This document shows positions 33,721-45,480 of a stretch of DNA of 64,000 nt, piece by piece. The number at the start of each line of letters is the position of its first letter. Within the stretch, counting starts at the first letter, position 1. Source of the stretch: Oryzias latipes (taxonomy: Eukaryota > Chordata > Actinopteri > Beloniformes > Adrianichthyidae); contig NC_019864.2 of the NCBI RefSeq assembly GCF_002234675.1, positions 21,268,582 to 21,332,581 on the forward strand. Direction: 5' to 3'. Both the position numbers and the translations under genes were made by a program. A model generated the notes under the pieces. It was not told the DNA's origin. It saw only the letters and a program-made list of their open reading frames with translations, and made no database searches.

Positions 33721-35121
33721 AACCCCGTCTTCCTTTTTCATAACAATATCTCTCAATTCTTCTTGGAACAGAAAAGAATTAACCAGAGTTGCTACTTCTC
33801 ATCAGATTAAAACACCCCGGCTTCTTCCGCAACACAGCTAAACTTAAAAATGCATTGATTTGGCTTTTGTCGGTTCGAAAATGATCGATTCAAGCTCACG
33901 TGAACACTTGAACTGCGCATGCGTTGTGAGCATCAAAACTTCTCCAAGTACCATTTATAAACAGTCTTGTGTTTTTTGCCATTAAGAGTCAACTTTTTTT
34001 AAAAATTATTATTAACTGTATGTACACAAAGAAACTTTGGTCTGATTTTGAAGAATTTATAATCATAAAATGAAATATAAATATCCAAATTATTAATGTT
34101 GATGTCATGTTATACTTTCAATTTCATGGTTTGTTCAAAAGTGCGATTTTTGTAATTCAGCTGTTTATTATTTTTCTGGGAAATCCCATGTCAATGGTCC
34201 AATTCAAAACCTTGTTTTAACCTCTTAAGATTACACACATAGTCACAGGGCCCCAGTTAGGCAGAAATAACAATTGTGGAGGTAAAATAACCCAATATGT
34301 GATGTTCATGCATGTGGATGCCAGGTCTTAAGTGGTTAACGTATTTCATCTAGAATTTTAAACCATATTAGGCTACAAAAGCAATAAAACACACATATTA
34401 TATGTTGTTATGTTTTTCTTAATTCAAAATGAAAATTTAAACCTCTGGACTGTAATATTGCCTGTTGATGTGCAGGTGGCACAGCATGTATAGTGTTTTT
34501 TAACCTATTGTATCGTACTATTTTTTAATAAAGTTTGTTTGAAATAAAATTTATGGTAGCTTTTGTCAATCATTAAAAAAAAGAAGCTATTTCAAGTCAA
34601 AATCAGAAATTTATTTGTCCTAAGATCCTAAAATCGGAGCTTCTGTCTGAAAAGTTGTAATTTAGGTATCCCAGAAGTCTCAGTATCTTTTTTACCAAGT
34701 GTTTAAAGAAATCTCAAGATTGTACATTTATTGTAATTAAGACTTGTTTAAATCGACATTATAAGCTGTTGCTATTTTTAAAATCTCATTGGGAATTTCA
34801 AAAGATATACTTAAACCTTTTTGAAATGAGGATGTAAAGGCCTTATAAATAACAACACTTGTGTTAATTGTCTTTGGTAAAACCTTGACACAATGTGTCA
34901 TTATGTTTACTGACTTCTACCAAACCCCTCACATGCTTTTCAGAACCTTTCTGTTTTATAATTGCAGTCAAAGCTCAAAACGGAGAGGGGAATTACCCAG
35001 GTAGGGAGAAACCCCCTATAGCACTCACCCACCTGTGCTTGTGAAGGCTATCTGTGGTATACACCACACCCATGGGTCATCATGGATCCTTGTCTTTAAA
35101 TTGTGCACAAGCTAATCAAAT

Positions 35122-35181
35122 TCCCTGTATGTTCTATATTTCCATCGCTTGCATGCGATGGAAATATAGAACATACAGGGA
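35122..35181. repeat. Perfect inverted repeat, 27-bp arms, 6-base loop
   Basis: The left arm 35122-35148 begins TCCCTGTATGTTCTATATTT. The right arm 35155-35181 is its exact complement and ends ACATACAGGGA. The loop is TTGCAT. The pairing stops sharply outside the arms (T at 35121 against C at 35182). Confidence 0.95.
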
Positions 35182-35451
35182 CAGAACTGTGTTGTTTAGC
35201 AGTAAAGCTCATGCATGGATTTCCACAACAAAGGTTTGTTTTTAGTGCAACAGAGCCCGAGAGCTAAAACATCAGCTGTTGGTTTTTGGTCTTTAAATAT
35301 GTGCAATATTTTAGCTTTTTTCATGTAAATGGGTTAGACATGTAGAGATGATAAAATACTCATGCTCTGATGTTTTTTTTGTTTGAAAAATATTAGTCTT
35401 TTATGGTATGATGAACTTGTTAGTTCTGAGCGTTCTTGACTATTTGACATC

Positions 35452-35479
35452 ATATCACATAAATGTTTTTATGTGATAT
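35452..35479. repeat. Inverted repeat, 12-bp arms, 4-base loop
   Basis: The arms ATATCACATAAA and TTTATGTGATAT are separated by TGTT. It lies about 270 bases right of the larger palindrome. Confidence 0.9.
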
Positions 35480-37718
35480 AGTGATTAAGTGTTCATAGTT
35501 GTTACCTGGTCATTAGGACACAGTGAGATGTTTTTTGAATTTGTACGTAATTTTGTTCTGTCGATGCAACACAGCAATGAGTTAAACTTCTGTCTTTGTA
35601 GTTTATGTTTGCATGATAAAATTATACTTTTACAAACCCGAACTTTTAAAATAAATCATATAAATGTGAACAGCCACCTAAACTGTAATGGCAAACATGT
35701 GGGAATACATTTCTGTAATATTTTGATACCTTATATTTATTTCAGGATCTCAATCTAAATCTGATAAGAAGGAAAAAGAAGCCTAGTGAAGTGAATGAAG
35801 CACAGACCACAAGAAACAGGAATCCAAATGAAACAGCTCAGATATATAAGACATGGTTAATGATAAATGACTTAGAGGAATATGAAAACAGAATCCTAAT
35901 AATAGTTTCTATGAAGGCAAAGGCATTTGTGATGCTTTCATTTGGTGGAAGGACACACAGAAGCTTTCAAATGAGACTTTGACTCTGTGGTAAAGCTCTG
36001 CCCTTAACCACATCCATGAATTCAAATAAGCTGTGGAGCTAAACCATGTGAAATGTGCCGAACTAAAACAAACAGGATATGAAAATCTTGTTTTTAAACT
36101 ATATTACCTCACAAGTTTACCTTAAGAGCTGGGTTTTTTTTGGGATTGACTGCCTTTCTGATTCCGTTCTAGTACAAGGGGGGAAAAAATCATTGATTCT
36201 TCATTTTGTTAGAATCACTTTGACCTTAAGTGCATCCCCATATTCATAATCCTCTTACGTCTCCACACAATGGAAAAAGGTTGCTAGGTGGTCAAAATTC
36301 ACCCCCTTACTTTACATATGATTTCCTTTGCAGATAGTTCCTACATGATGCAAACTAGGGTCATCATTTTTCAACTCTAAGTGAACATGGAATGATTTTT
36401 CTTTGCATGTAAAGCACACGTTTAAACAAACCAAAACCCAAATTAATAACCACTCTTAGCAAGAATAAGTCATGAGTTTGAGATTGAAGGGATGTGTTTG
36501 ATTGTTGTCATGGAGCCCACTTGTCAGCGTATCCCAGGTAACAGGATATGTTTGGACTCTTTAAAATGATGGAGCCTTGTGAGTATGAGATGAACAGTGA
36601 GACATCAGAGCAGTGTGCCAGCACCATGATGTTCCCTCTGCTTCACAGACCAGGGACACCAAAATTAATTGTCAGCCTGCTTGTACCAGCCTCACTGCTG
36701 CTGCACAAAAACCTGCAAACCAATTACTGGCAGATCCTGTTGTAAGAATAAAAAAGCCCAGCGCACTTAGTGCAAAAAACAACTTCAAAACAACTTCAAG
36801 TATGGATGATAACACATCTATTGCAGGAAACTGTAAACTTTCAACCTGCTAGTTTTTCCAAAATCCTCTTAAAATTAGGCACAAATCGAATAATATCTGA
36901 TAGGAAATGTGCCGATTGGTAATGATAAAATGATGATAAAAACATATTTCTGTAAATTTCATGTAAAGCATATTGTATTACATACTAGTTTGTTTTTTTT
37001 TACAGATCAACATAGCAAGTCAAAAAAAAAGTAGCAATAATATTTTTTTTGTTGAGGAGGCAGAGTAATGCTCAAAAATTACAGTCGCATCACTGTTGAC
37101 AGATGTGACACAAACACATGTACTTTCATGTGCCGGTCCAAGTCCGGCTAAATGCAGTATGCAATAATACCAAAAGGAAAATCAAACCTAGGAATCATGA
37201 GCAGAACCGTTACATCAGACTGTTGCGAACCAAGTTAACAAGTACCAGTACTGTTGATCTGGAAAGTGGACTATGTTTGTCAAGGAAGTATATCGGGAAG
37301 GCATGATTTTCAATATTTTTTATTGACAAAATTCAAAATTACAATACATTTTTTTCCATTTAGAAATCCAAAACAGAAGTCAGCATCTTACAAATAGAAA
37401 ACTAGAAAATATTCTAAGCAGCAGTGTTCCAGCTCTATATATATATATATTAATAAAAAACAAATATATATGTTGACATATAACACTCAGTTATAAGTAG
37501 CAATAAAATTAAATAACTAAAATAAAATTAAAAGCAACAAGGGCATTCATTAATCCAGATAAACCAATAAACAATTCAAGAGTTTTATAGGTTTCTTATT
37601 TTGTATTTTTGTATATAAAAAAAGCATGAGATCGTTTTTGACATACAAAAAATTTGGCAGCTCTTTCAGAAAACTACATTTTGGAATAAAAAATGAACCT
37701 AAAATCTCCAAAATTATC

Positions 37719-37927
37719 AACCCTTGTGTTATCCTAGGCACTTTAACTTTGGGAGTTGGGTCATCTAGACCCACTAGACAGTGCGCTGAACCTTTTGTCT
37801 TCAATGATTTGTGAACCTCACTGGTGTCCATGGATAACATGAAATCTTTCCACCTTTATCCACCTTTATCATGGTAGGGAGAAGATGTCAGTGCAAGGGT
37901 GGGGTCATCTAAGATAGCACAAGGGTT
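37719..37927 (+). mobile_element. MITE family B, copy 2
   Basis: It starts AACCCTTGTGTTATCCTAGG and ends GATAGCACAAGGGTT, giving near-perfect inverted ends. It is homologous along its whole length to 3651-3859 and 40861-41074. Confidence 0.75.
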
Positions 37928-38224
37928 ATGAAGAAACTGAATTTTTTTCTTTCTTTTTTGTTGCAACTAAATTATGTTGTTTGTTGAATGAAATTAATGG
38001 TAAGGTATGAAAATGTTAGGATTGTGTTTTTTGTTGAAAGCCACCTATATAAATCATTCCAGAAAATTTCAATCAAAGTGTAACCATGACACAGGTGCTT
38101 TTGAGTTTCAGTATCTTTTGTACATATGAGGTATGATCTTGTATATTAAATCTTATTCATAAAAATTCCATATGTCATTAATTGTTTTAAAATTGACTTC
38201 TTTCATTATTAGAGGCATGGGAAA

Positions 38225-38735
38225 CAAAAGAAAACTGTGAGGCAGGCATGTTTGTGGGGAAAAAAGGAAAACCGGCAGTTTAGGACTAGGAGTAGGAACA
38301 TATAGGAACAGATGGAAAGGGAGTAATCCTTTGAGATTGGGAGGATTCAAGCAGTTTTATCATGGTGCAGATGGAAAGAAGAATGAAGTAGGAGTGATCC
38401 TGAAGAAAGAGTTAGCTAAGAATGTTCTGGAGTTGCAGCGTTAGATAGGGTGATGACTCTGAAGCTGGAAGTTGAAGGTGTGATTTTGAATGTTTTTGGT
38501 GGTTATTCTATGGAGAAGGAGGAATTCTGGTGGGAGATGGAGGAGGTGATTTTGATCAATGTAGAAAGACAGATGGGAAGTAGCAGCTTTGGGTGATCAA
38601 GGACAGAGATGGAAATGTGTGGAAGAGTTCCATAACTTTAATGGAAAGATGGAAGGAGAACTTTGATACAGAGAGATGAGTTTTGGTTTGTATGAGAAAA
38701 TAAGTAGTGACACAGAAGTGTATTATAGTTGTCCA
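38225..38735 (+). mobile_element. Decayed RTE-type LINE endonuclease fragment
   Basis: Broken reading frames yield peptides such as LKLEVEGVILNVFGGY and KEEFWWEMEEVI. These correspond to the apurinic-endonuclease domain of RTE-like LINEs as I recall it. Stops and frameshifts interrupt every frame. The Tc1-like element that follows at 38744 seems to have landed at or near its end. Confidence 0.6.
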
Positions 38736-38743
38736 AGGCGTGT

Positions 38744-39906
38744 TCATTCACCTGCCTCTTCATTAGGTGCACCTGTTCAATGCAAATTTCTAATCAGCCA
38801 GTCACATTGAAGTAATTCAATCTATTTAGATATGTAGACATGGTCAAGACGATCTGCTGCAGTTCAAACTGAGCATCAGAATGGGGGACAAAGGTGACAA
38901 AGTGACTTTGAACATGGCATGGCTGTTAGTCCCAGATGGGCTGGTCTGAGTAATTAAGAAACTCCTGATCAACTGGGATTTTCACCCACAACCATCTCTA
39001 TGGTTTACAGAGAATGGTCTGACAAAGAGAAAATATCCAGTGAGCGGCAGTTCTGTGGGCGGAAATGCCTTGTTGATACCAGAGGTCAGAGGAGAATGAC
39101 CAGACTGGTTCCAGCTGATAGAAACGCAGCAGTCATTCAAATAACCACAGCTCACAACCAATGTTGGCAGAAGAGCATCTCAGAACGTAAAACATAACCA
39201 ACCTTGAGGCAGATGGGCTACAGCAGCAGAAGACCACACCAGGTGCCACTCCTGTCAGCTAAGAACAGGAAACAGAGGCTCAAAAAAAATTGGACATTAG
39301 AAAGTTGAAAAAAATGTTGCCTGGTCTGATGAGTCTCAATTTCTGCTGCAACATTTGGATGGTAGAGTCAGAATTTGGCATCAAAAAAGTATGGAGCCAT
39401 CCTGTCTTGTATCAACTGTTCAGGCTAGTGGTGGTGTAATGGTGTGGGGTATATTTTCTTGGCACACTTTTGTCCCTTAGTACCAACTGAGCATGGTTCC
39501 AACACCACAGCCTACATGAGTGTTGTTGCTGACCATGTCCATCCATTTATGACCCCTGTGTACCGTCTTCTGATGGCTACATCCAGCAGGATAATGCACC
39601 ATATCAGCAATCTTGAATTATCTCAGACTGGTTTCTTGAACATGACAGTGAGTTCACTGGACTCAAATGGTCTCCACAGTCACCAAATCTCAACCTAATG
39701 GAGCACTTTTGGGATGTGGTGGAATGGGAGATTGGCATCATGGATGTGCAGCTGACAGATCTGCAGCAATTGCATAATGCTATCATGTCAATATGGACCG
39801 AACTCTGAGGAATGTTCTGGCTACCTTGTTGGATTGAGGCAGTTCTAAAGGCAGAAGGGGGGGCCAATGCAGTACTAGCAAGGTGAAAAACGGCCAGTGA
39901 TTGTAA
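38744..39906 (+). mobile_element. Tc1-like transposon, inactive
   Basis: An element of about 1160 bp. The ends are inverted: CATTCACCTGCCTCTTCATT on the left and the complement of GGTGAAAAACGGCCAGTGA on the right, a family consensus near CACTGGCCACTTTATTAGGT. The interior is clearly a fish Tc1/mariner transposase gene. It retains most nucleotides of the common consensus (GTGCACCTGTTCAATGCAAA; GGATAATGCACCATATCAGC), but the coding frame is broken. Confidence 0.85.
38881..39865 (+). pseudogene. Tc1-like transposase pseudogene
   Basis: This is the remnant of a DDE transposase of about 340 residues, which would cut and paste the surrounding element. The start ATG survives (MGDKGDKV). The helix-turn-helix part is readable at 39000-39197 (VYREWSDKEKISSERQFCGR). 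The catalytic part is scattered over frames; VADHVHPFMTPVY lies at 39444-39698. Early stops, small deletions and frame changes show it is dead. Confidence 0.8.
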
Positions 39907-39989
39907 GAGCTGAAATGTGCTGTAGGAGTGACATAAGAGTTTAAGGTGGAGGGGCGTTAACTTTTCAACCTCTTCTTGTTTGCCGTGGT

Positions 39990-40420
39990 GACAGACAGAC
40001 CAACACATGACGTTTCAAGTGTGAGCAGTTCCAGGCCAATTCTTAGGGTCAGTGTGTCTGCACATTTTCCAGATATCATTGCTTCATTCACAGCTCATTA
40101 TCTTGAAAAAGTGAGGCTAGCCAATTGGAACATGCCAGTGCAGGGTATGTTGGTAAATAAGCTTTCCAACTTCCATCAGCATGTGCATTTTGTTACTAGA
40201 GAAGAGAAAACACTGGACTTGGTTTATACCAATGTTAAGAAGGCCTTTAAAGCAGCTCCTGTCTCCCCACCTTGGCTCTTCTGACCACATGTGTGATAGT
40301 AATTCCTGCATACCAGACCCTCCTCATCAGAGAAAAACTCACACTGAGGAAGGTGAGAGTATAGCCTGGAGGAGCAACAGCTCCACTTCTGGACGGTTTT
40401 GAATGCACTGAATGGAGTAT
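39990..40420 (+). mobile_element. Decayed LINE endonuclease fragment (jockey/L2/Rex1-like)
   Basis: The open frame 39976-40284 contains FHQHVHFVTREEKTLDLVYT then NVKKAFKAAPV. This is the end of the endonuclease domain of a common fish LINE, where TLDLCYTN-like and SDH motifs are conserved. A frameshift near 40280 moves the SDH motif to the next frame (SSDHMCDS), and stops follow. Confidence 0.65.
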
Positions 40421-40860
40421 ATTCATAGTAGCTGCTATTTACAGTCAGCACATCAATAAGAGGAGTATGTGTTTACCAACTTAAATCATAATTTCAGTCA
40501 AAAACAGAAACATCCTCATGACAAACCATTTCTAAAGGAAGCAAGTATTCATTTGAAAAATCCCTTCCTGCAAGTCTTTAACAATCTATCTGTTAATTTT
40601 TGACATTAAAAAAAAAAGATAAAGCTATACGGTAAATAAAAAAACAAAAAAATAAATAGAAAGTACAAATTTTGCCCAGACTTTCAGTAAGATCTTAATT
40701 AAACAAAACATCCAATTGATGCACATTTGACTTTAGACTGTTTAGGAAGAGTGAGGAGCTGATGGTGAGGCACACATCAGTCCTCTAGGTGGCAGTAAAG
40801 ACATAAAATAAAATCAAAAACATGACCTTATCTTCCTCGATGAATGAAGACAGAGCTTTT

Positions 40861-41074
40861 AACCCTTGTGCTATCCTAGGCACTTTAATGTTGGGAGTTG
40901 GGTCATCTAGACCCACTAGACAGTGCGCTGAACCTTTTTTCTTCAATGATTTGTGATCTTCACTGGTGTCCATGGATGACATGAAATCTTTCCACCTTTA
41001 TCCACCTTTGTCATGGTAGGAATAACACGTCAATGTAGGGGGGGGGGGGGTCATCTAAGATAGCACAATGGTTA
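40861..41074 (+). mobile_element. MITE family B, copy 3, with a poly-G tract
   Basis: It starts AACCCTTGTGCTATCCTAGG after a TTAA and ends GATAGCACAATGGTTAG. A run of about 13 G at 41038-41050 replaces the 'AAGGGTGGGG' of other copies, so the tract has expanded by slippage. Confidence 0.75.
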
Positions 41075-44069
41075 GATTTTAGAGAGCTAGATTTTAGTAG
41101 GAAACCCTCTGACTAACCGCAAAAAAAGATTGGCTAACTTAGTTTGCTAACCTAATATAACTTTAAAAATTATATTTCTGCACATGGTCTGGTGTTTCTT
41201 AAGAATAGTTTACAAGGTGGTTATAAAAGCAGCAGTTATGTTGCACAGCTGCCTGCTAATGGTCTACACTTCTAGTTAACATAGAGACAACAGTAACTCC
41301 CATTTACAGTGAAAGGATGATAAAATCTCTTGAAAGATGATGCCTGGACCCTTTAGTAGTCTAGGGCCTTCATGAGCATTTTTACAACTTCAGAATTTGT
41401 GCCAATAATTTATCTGTAAATTAGTTTTTTGCTGTAATGCCTGATATCCATCTTTTAACTACAGCCCCAGCCTTTTTTTGTTTACAGATAGCTTTCATCA
41501 TAGTACACAATAATTCCACAATGAACCTGAAATGGTACAAAGAAATCATTTCCAAGTACTGTTGTAAATTTTGTCATTTATTTTTAAAAGAGAAATCACA
41601 AAAATTGTAACTAAACAGTTTTTTATATAGTAAAGAACAAGTATAGAGACAAAATGTTAATGTATAAATAAAAATACAAAGCCAAAATGAGACAAAATGT
41701 GGGGGGAAAACACAACAGGGTTAGCTCCGTTAAGCTATGTACAAAGTTCCAATGACTTATTCCAACGGATATCACAATTATGTGTCATAAGTCTTGTTAT
41801 GTTTGTTTTAAACCACAAATTTCAAAGGTAAAAGCCTTTTTGAAACCTGCATGTTCAATTTGGAATAAAAACTATTTTAATGGGGGTCAGTGCCATTCCA
41901 AAGCCATTGTTAACAGCTGATGTGATTGGGTGTGAATGTTTAGTTTTAGGTTTAGTTTTGTTTGTTTTTTAATCAAAAAACATCTTTTTGCCTGACCTCA
42001 TATTCACAAGGCAAGTTACAAACAAATGGGAGGACATGAAGTTGGTGGAAGACAATTTGGTGCAAATCAAAATAAAAAGTTGTTATTAGTGATCGTGATT
42101 GGAAATATATTTGGAAATACACTAACAAGATTTCAGTGTGTAACAAAATGCACATCTCATCAAATCACAGACGTAACTTCATCTCTAATGTATCTCCCTT
42201 GTGCTTGAAGTGCAAAGTAGAAATTGGAACTCAGACTCTTTGTTTTTGGTCTTGCACAAAGGTTGGTGTTGATTGGGTTGATGCTTTGTGTTGTTAAATC
42301 TGAAAACTTAATAAAAAAGGAGATTAAAAAAAACAGCTTGGCATGGCACCATTCCAAACAAGTCCTCTTACAACAGATTTCAGAACAGAAGTTTGTCAAA
42401 CAAATCAAGTTGATTTTAACACTGCTTATGTCTCATCAAAACTTAATTGAAAAAAAAAGACAATATTTTACCCATAACCACAAGGAAAGGCTTCACCGTT
42501 ACAGTACTTATTCTAAGCACTGGGTGGCTGGAACAAAATATTTTGAACAATGCTTTGAATTATAACTCTCTTCTCATGTGTCATGCAGAAGACAAAAGCA
42601 TACGTAGGAGAAAAAATAATTAACAAAGAATATTTCAAATGGATTTTTGTTTTTCTTTATCTTCATAAACTTGTGTCTGTGATACACATGCAGTAGGCAT
42701 GCAGACAAACAAATTACACTAACCTGATTACAACTTCTTGACAAGAGTCCAAATCCAAACTGCAGCAGAAGACAATGATGAATTACAGCCAGTCTTTAAT
42801 GAATCATCAGGAGAGATTAGACCGTCACGAGTTGCTTCAGGCTGGGGGTTCACTTTCTGTAAAGGACTAATTAACATTACATTGTGAGTAGACCTGGTGA
42901 GCAAAGACAAACCTGAACCTTTTTTTCTCTTAAACTGCGATTTACTGAATGAACCAGTAATTTGAAAAGAATTATTTCGGCTTTATTCAAATAGCTGATG
43001 TGGCTCCAACTGTAGTTGATGACCCATTTTTCTAAAAGCTGCTGGGCCTTTCCTTCATGTAGCAAAGAGCAGAGAGCTTCTCTGTTGGCTTCATTTCTAA
43101 AATTCTTTCAGTCAGTATCAGACATAAACTTCTGTTTTTTTTCTTGCTGTGAAGAGATGTAAATATTTCTGGAACTTGTAAATTGAGACCAGCGAGATCA
43201 GAAAGCAGATGATGATAAACAAGAAGAAAAGAAATGGTCTGGTGCAGGGGGGGTTGTATATGTGTGAGGAGCTTTTATCACTCATGGAGTTGTGCAACAT
43301 GGCCTGAGGCAGTGAACGCACTGCAGCTTCTCCCTGAATTCTTTCATCTCTGCACACTTTCATGAATACATGATAGTCTGATGTTCGGCTTTTGAGCATC
43401 AGCATCCGTGCAGCATGTAAAAAGAACCAGCTCATTCTATTTTACAGCAGTTGAAGTCTCTGATGAAACTGAGTTATTTGAGTTAGTAGTTTGCACATGC
43501 AATTACAGGATCTTAATGCTTAACATGTCTTTGAAACAAAGACATGATTGGCTAAAGGTAAAAAATATTTACCTTGAGTGGATTCAGGAGAAAATGTCAT
43601 GACAACATTTATATGGTTAATAATTTTGATTTTGTTTGATTTTGATTTGAAATGGTTTATTTAAAGGAATCAAATAAGAATAGTACACAAAAACATCACA
43701 ATCATTAGTTATACATAAAGACATATCAAACTTAAGACTATTAGACATAATCTCATCGTCTTGTGGAAGCAGTAATAATTAAATGTGCATTTTGTTAAGA
43801 AGGAACAAAAAGTTGGGTTGTACCTCATTTTGGCTCTAAAACAACTAATAAGCAAGGTTGCCTCTGAAAAGATCTTATTTACTCGCCAACATTTGGGAGT
43901 AGACCAGCATTGTCTGGAAATTATTCCCAAACACTGTTTTTTCTTGAAGGAATCACTTCCTCAGATCTAAAGTTTTGTATTACTTACAGTTTTATTTTAT
44001 CTTGGCTTTTTGGACAGATTTTGGAACTGTTAGGAAGATTTTTCCGGGAGATTGTACATTTTGAAGTTC

Positions 44070-44401
44070 AAGCACCAAATTTGGCGTGGATGTATCTTCG
44101 GATCCCCTTTTTCAGAAAAGCATGTTAGTTAATCCAAGAGTGGCCATGCAGAAAATGCAGTTTTTAAACTTAAGAGGTACTTATACTACAATATGTACGG
44201 TATATGCCACAGTCTTCCAGTTCTTCCAATTTCTTTCAGTTTGTTTTTCTGTTCTCTTGTGCAGTGACTCGATCAGCCGAAAGGCGGGAAAGCTGGAGCG
44301 GTAAATAGATATGTACTTCTTACTGTATTTAAAAATCTAGGATTCTCTTGTGGCTAACATGCTTTTCTGAAAGAGTGGATCCCATACCAAATTTGGTGCT
44401 T
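44070..44401. repeat. Inverted repeat with roughly 60-70 bp arms
   Basis: The left arm (44070-44140) contains AAGCACCAAATTTGG, GGATCC, TTTCAGAAAAGCATGTTAG and CAAGAG in this order. The right arm (44345-44401) has the complement of the same blocks in reverse order. About 200 bases separate them. The arms differ by small insertions, so this is an aged structure, perhaps a fold-back type DNA element. Confidence 0.7.
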
Positions 44402-45118
44402 TTACCACAAAATACATGATTCATCTGAAATAACAACTTCCACTAGATTAAAAAATGTCTTGTTAAATGATATATTTTCTGAGAAGAATGATGTCCACCT
44501 GTGATAAAATTGGTTTTAATCTTCCAAACAGATTTACGGACACCAAGCCTTGCACAGTAAAATGTCTTTTTGTGGACTAAAAACACCCCAAAATGTAATA
44601 TTCACACAAATACCAAACAAACAAGGGTAACTACTGTGGCAGAGAACTTCAATTTATCAGCAAAATTCTTTCTCACTTCATGTGGATTGTTCATTGATGT
44701 GTGTGATTACAGATAAACATACATAGAAACGTTGGGATTAGTCTTGTAAATGTTCTACTTCTGGTTTGTTTACAATTCTGAACTGCATCATGTACTTATG
44801 GAGCATTCAGCAACACAATGAATGTTAAAATGATAAAGTTATTTTATGTTTTTAAGGGTCTCCATGCTGTGATCATTCTAATTTTCCTAGAATATTATCT
44901 TCTTATGTTTTGACGCAACTGTAAATGCATTGCTTCCCATAGAAATACAATATTTCTTATTTTGAAATGATCCAAACCAAAATTAAACAAGTTTTGGCTC
45001 GTGTCTACAGTAACTTCATTTGCTCATCTGAACGAGTGCACAAATTTAACCTAATTCTAACCAAACAAATTCAATTTAAGTTGCCTTCATCTTATTTAGT
45101 GAGTTAATTCCCCTAAAC

Positions 45119-45480
45119 TGTCAAGAATGAAGTAAGGACCCAAAATGCAGGATCTGGCAGGAACTTATCATTTTAATTAAGTTGAACATGCATAAACTCA
45201 GGAACAAGGCAAAAAACATTACAAGTTGACAATACAGACACCGTGATAAATGGAAAAACCTGACATCAAATAAACTGTGGAGACTAAATTAAACTAAAAC
45301 ATCCTCACATCAAATTGAAGAAGCATTTAGGTGTCTGTGGAAGAAAAAGAAGTCACACTCTGTACGAAGGACCATCATGTCCAGTGTGGGTCAAAAAAAC
45401 AAAAACGCTGGGGCATCTGTTCTGAGACAACAACAAAAAAAGTCAACAACTCCAATAAAAACAGACAGGTTTATAGGTAA
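45119..45480. repeat. Possible retroelement-end repeat
   Basis: The segment starting TGTCAAGAATGAAGTAAGGA and reading ACCCAAAATGCAGG resembles a type of repeat common in fish genomes. There is no second copy in the window clear enough to confirm it. Confidence 0.3.

Larger units (their letters stand above)
33721..37700. other. Intergenic region upstream of gnai1
   Basis: AT-rich sequence without a supported gene. It holds two hairpin-forming inverted repeats (35122-35181 and 35452-35479), listed separately. The small open frames here (for example 35489-35758 and 36548-36852) have no domain, splice context or composition suggesting coding. Confidence 0.55.

Noticed and set aside
38881..39865. 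Possible active Tc1 transposase
   Set aside because: The reading frame is broken by stops and frameshifts in several places, so the element is dead.
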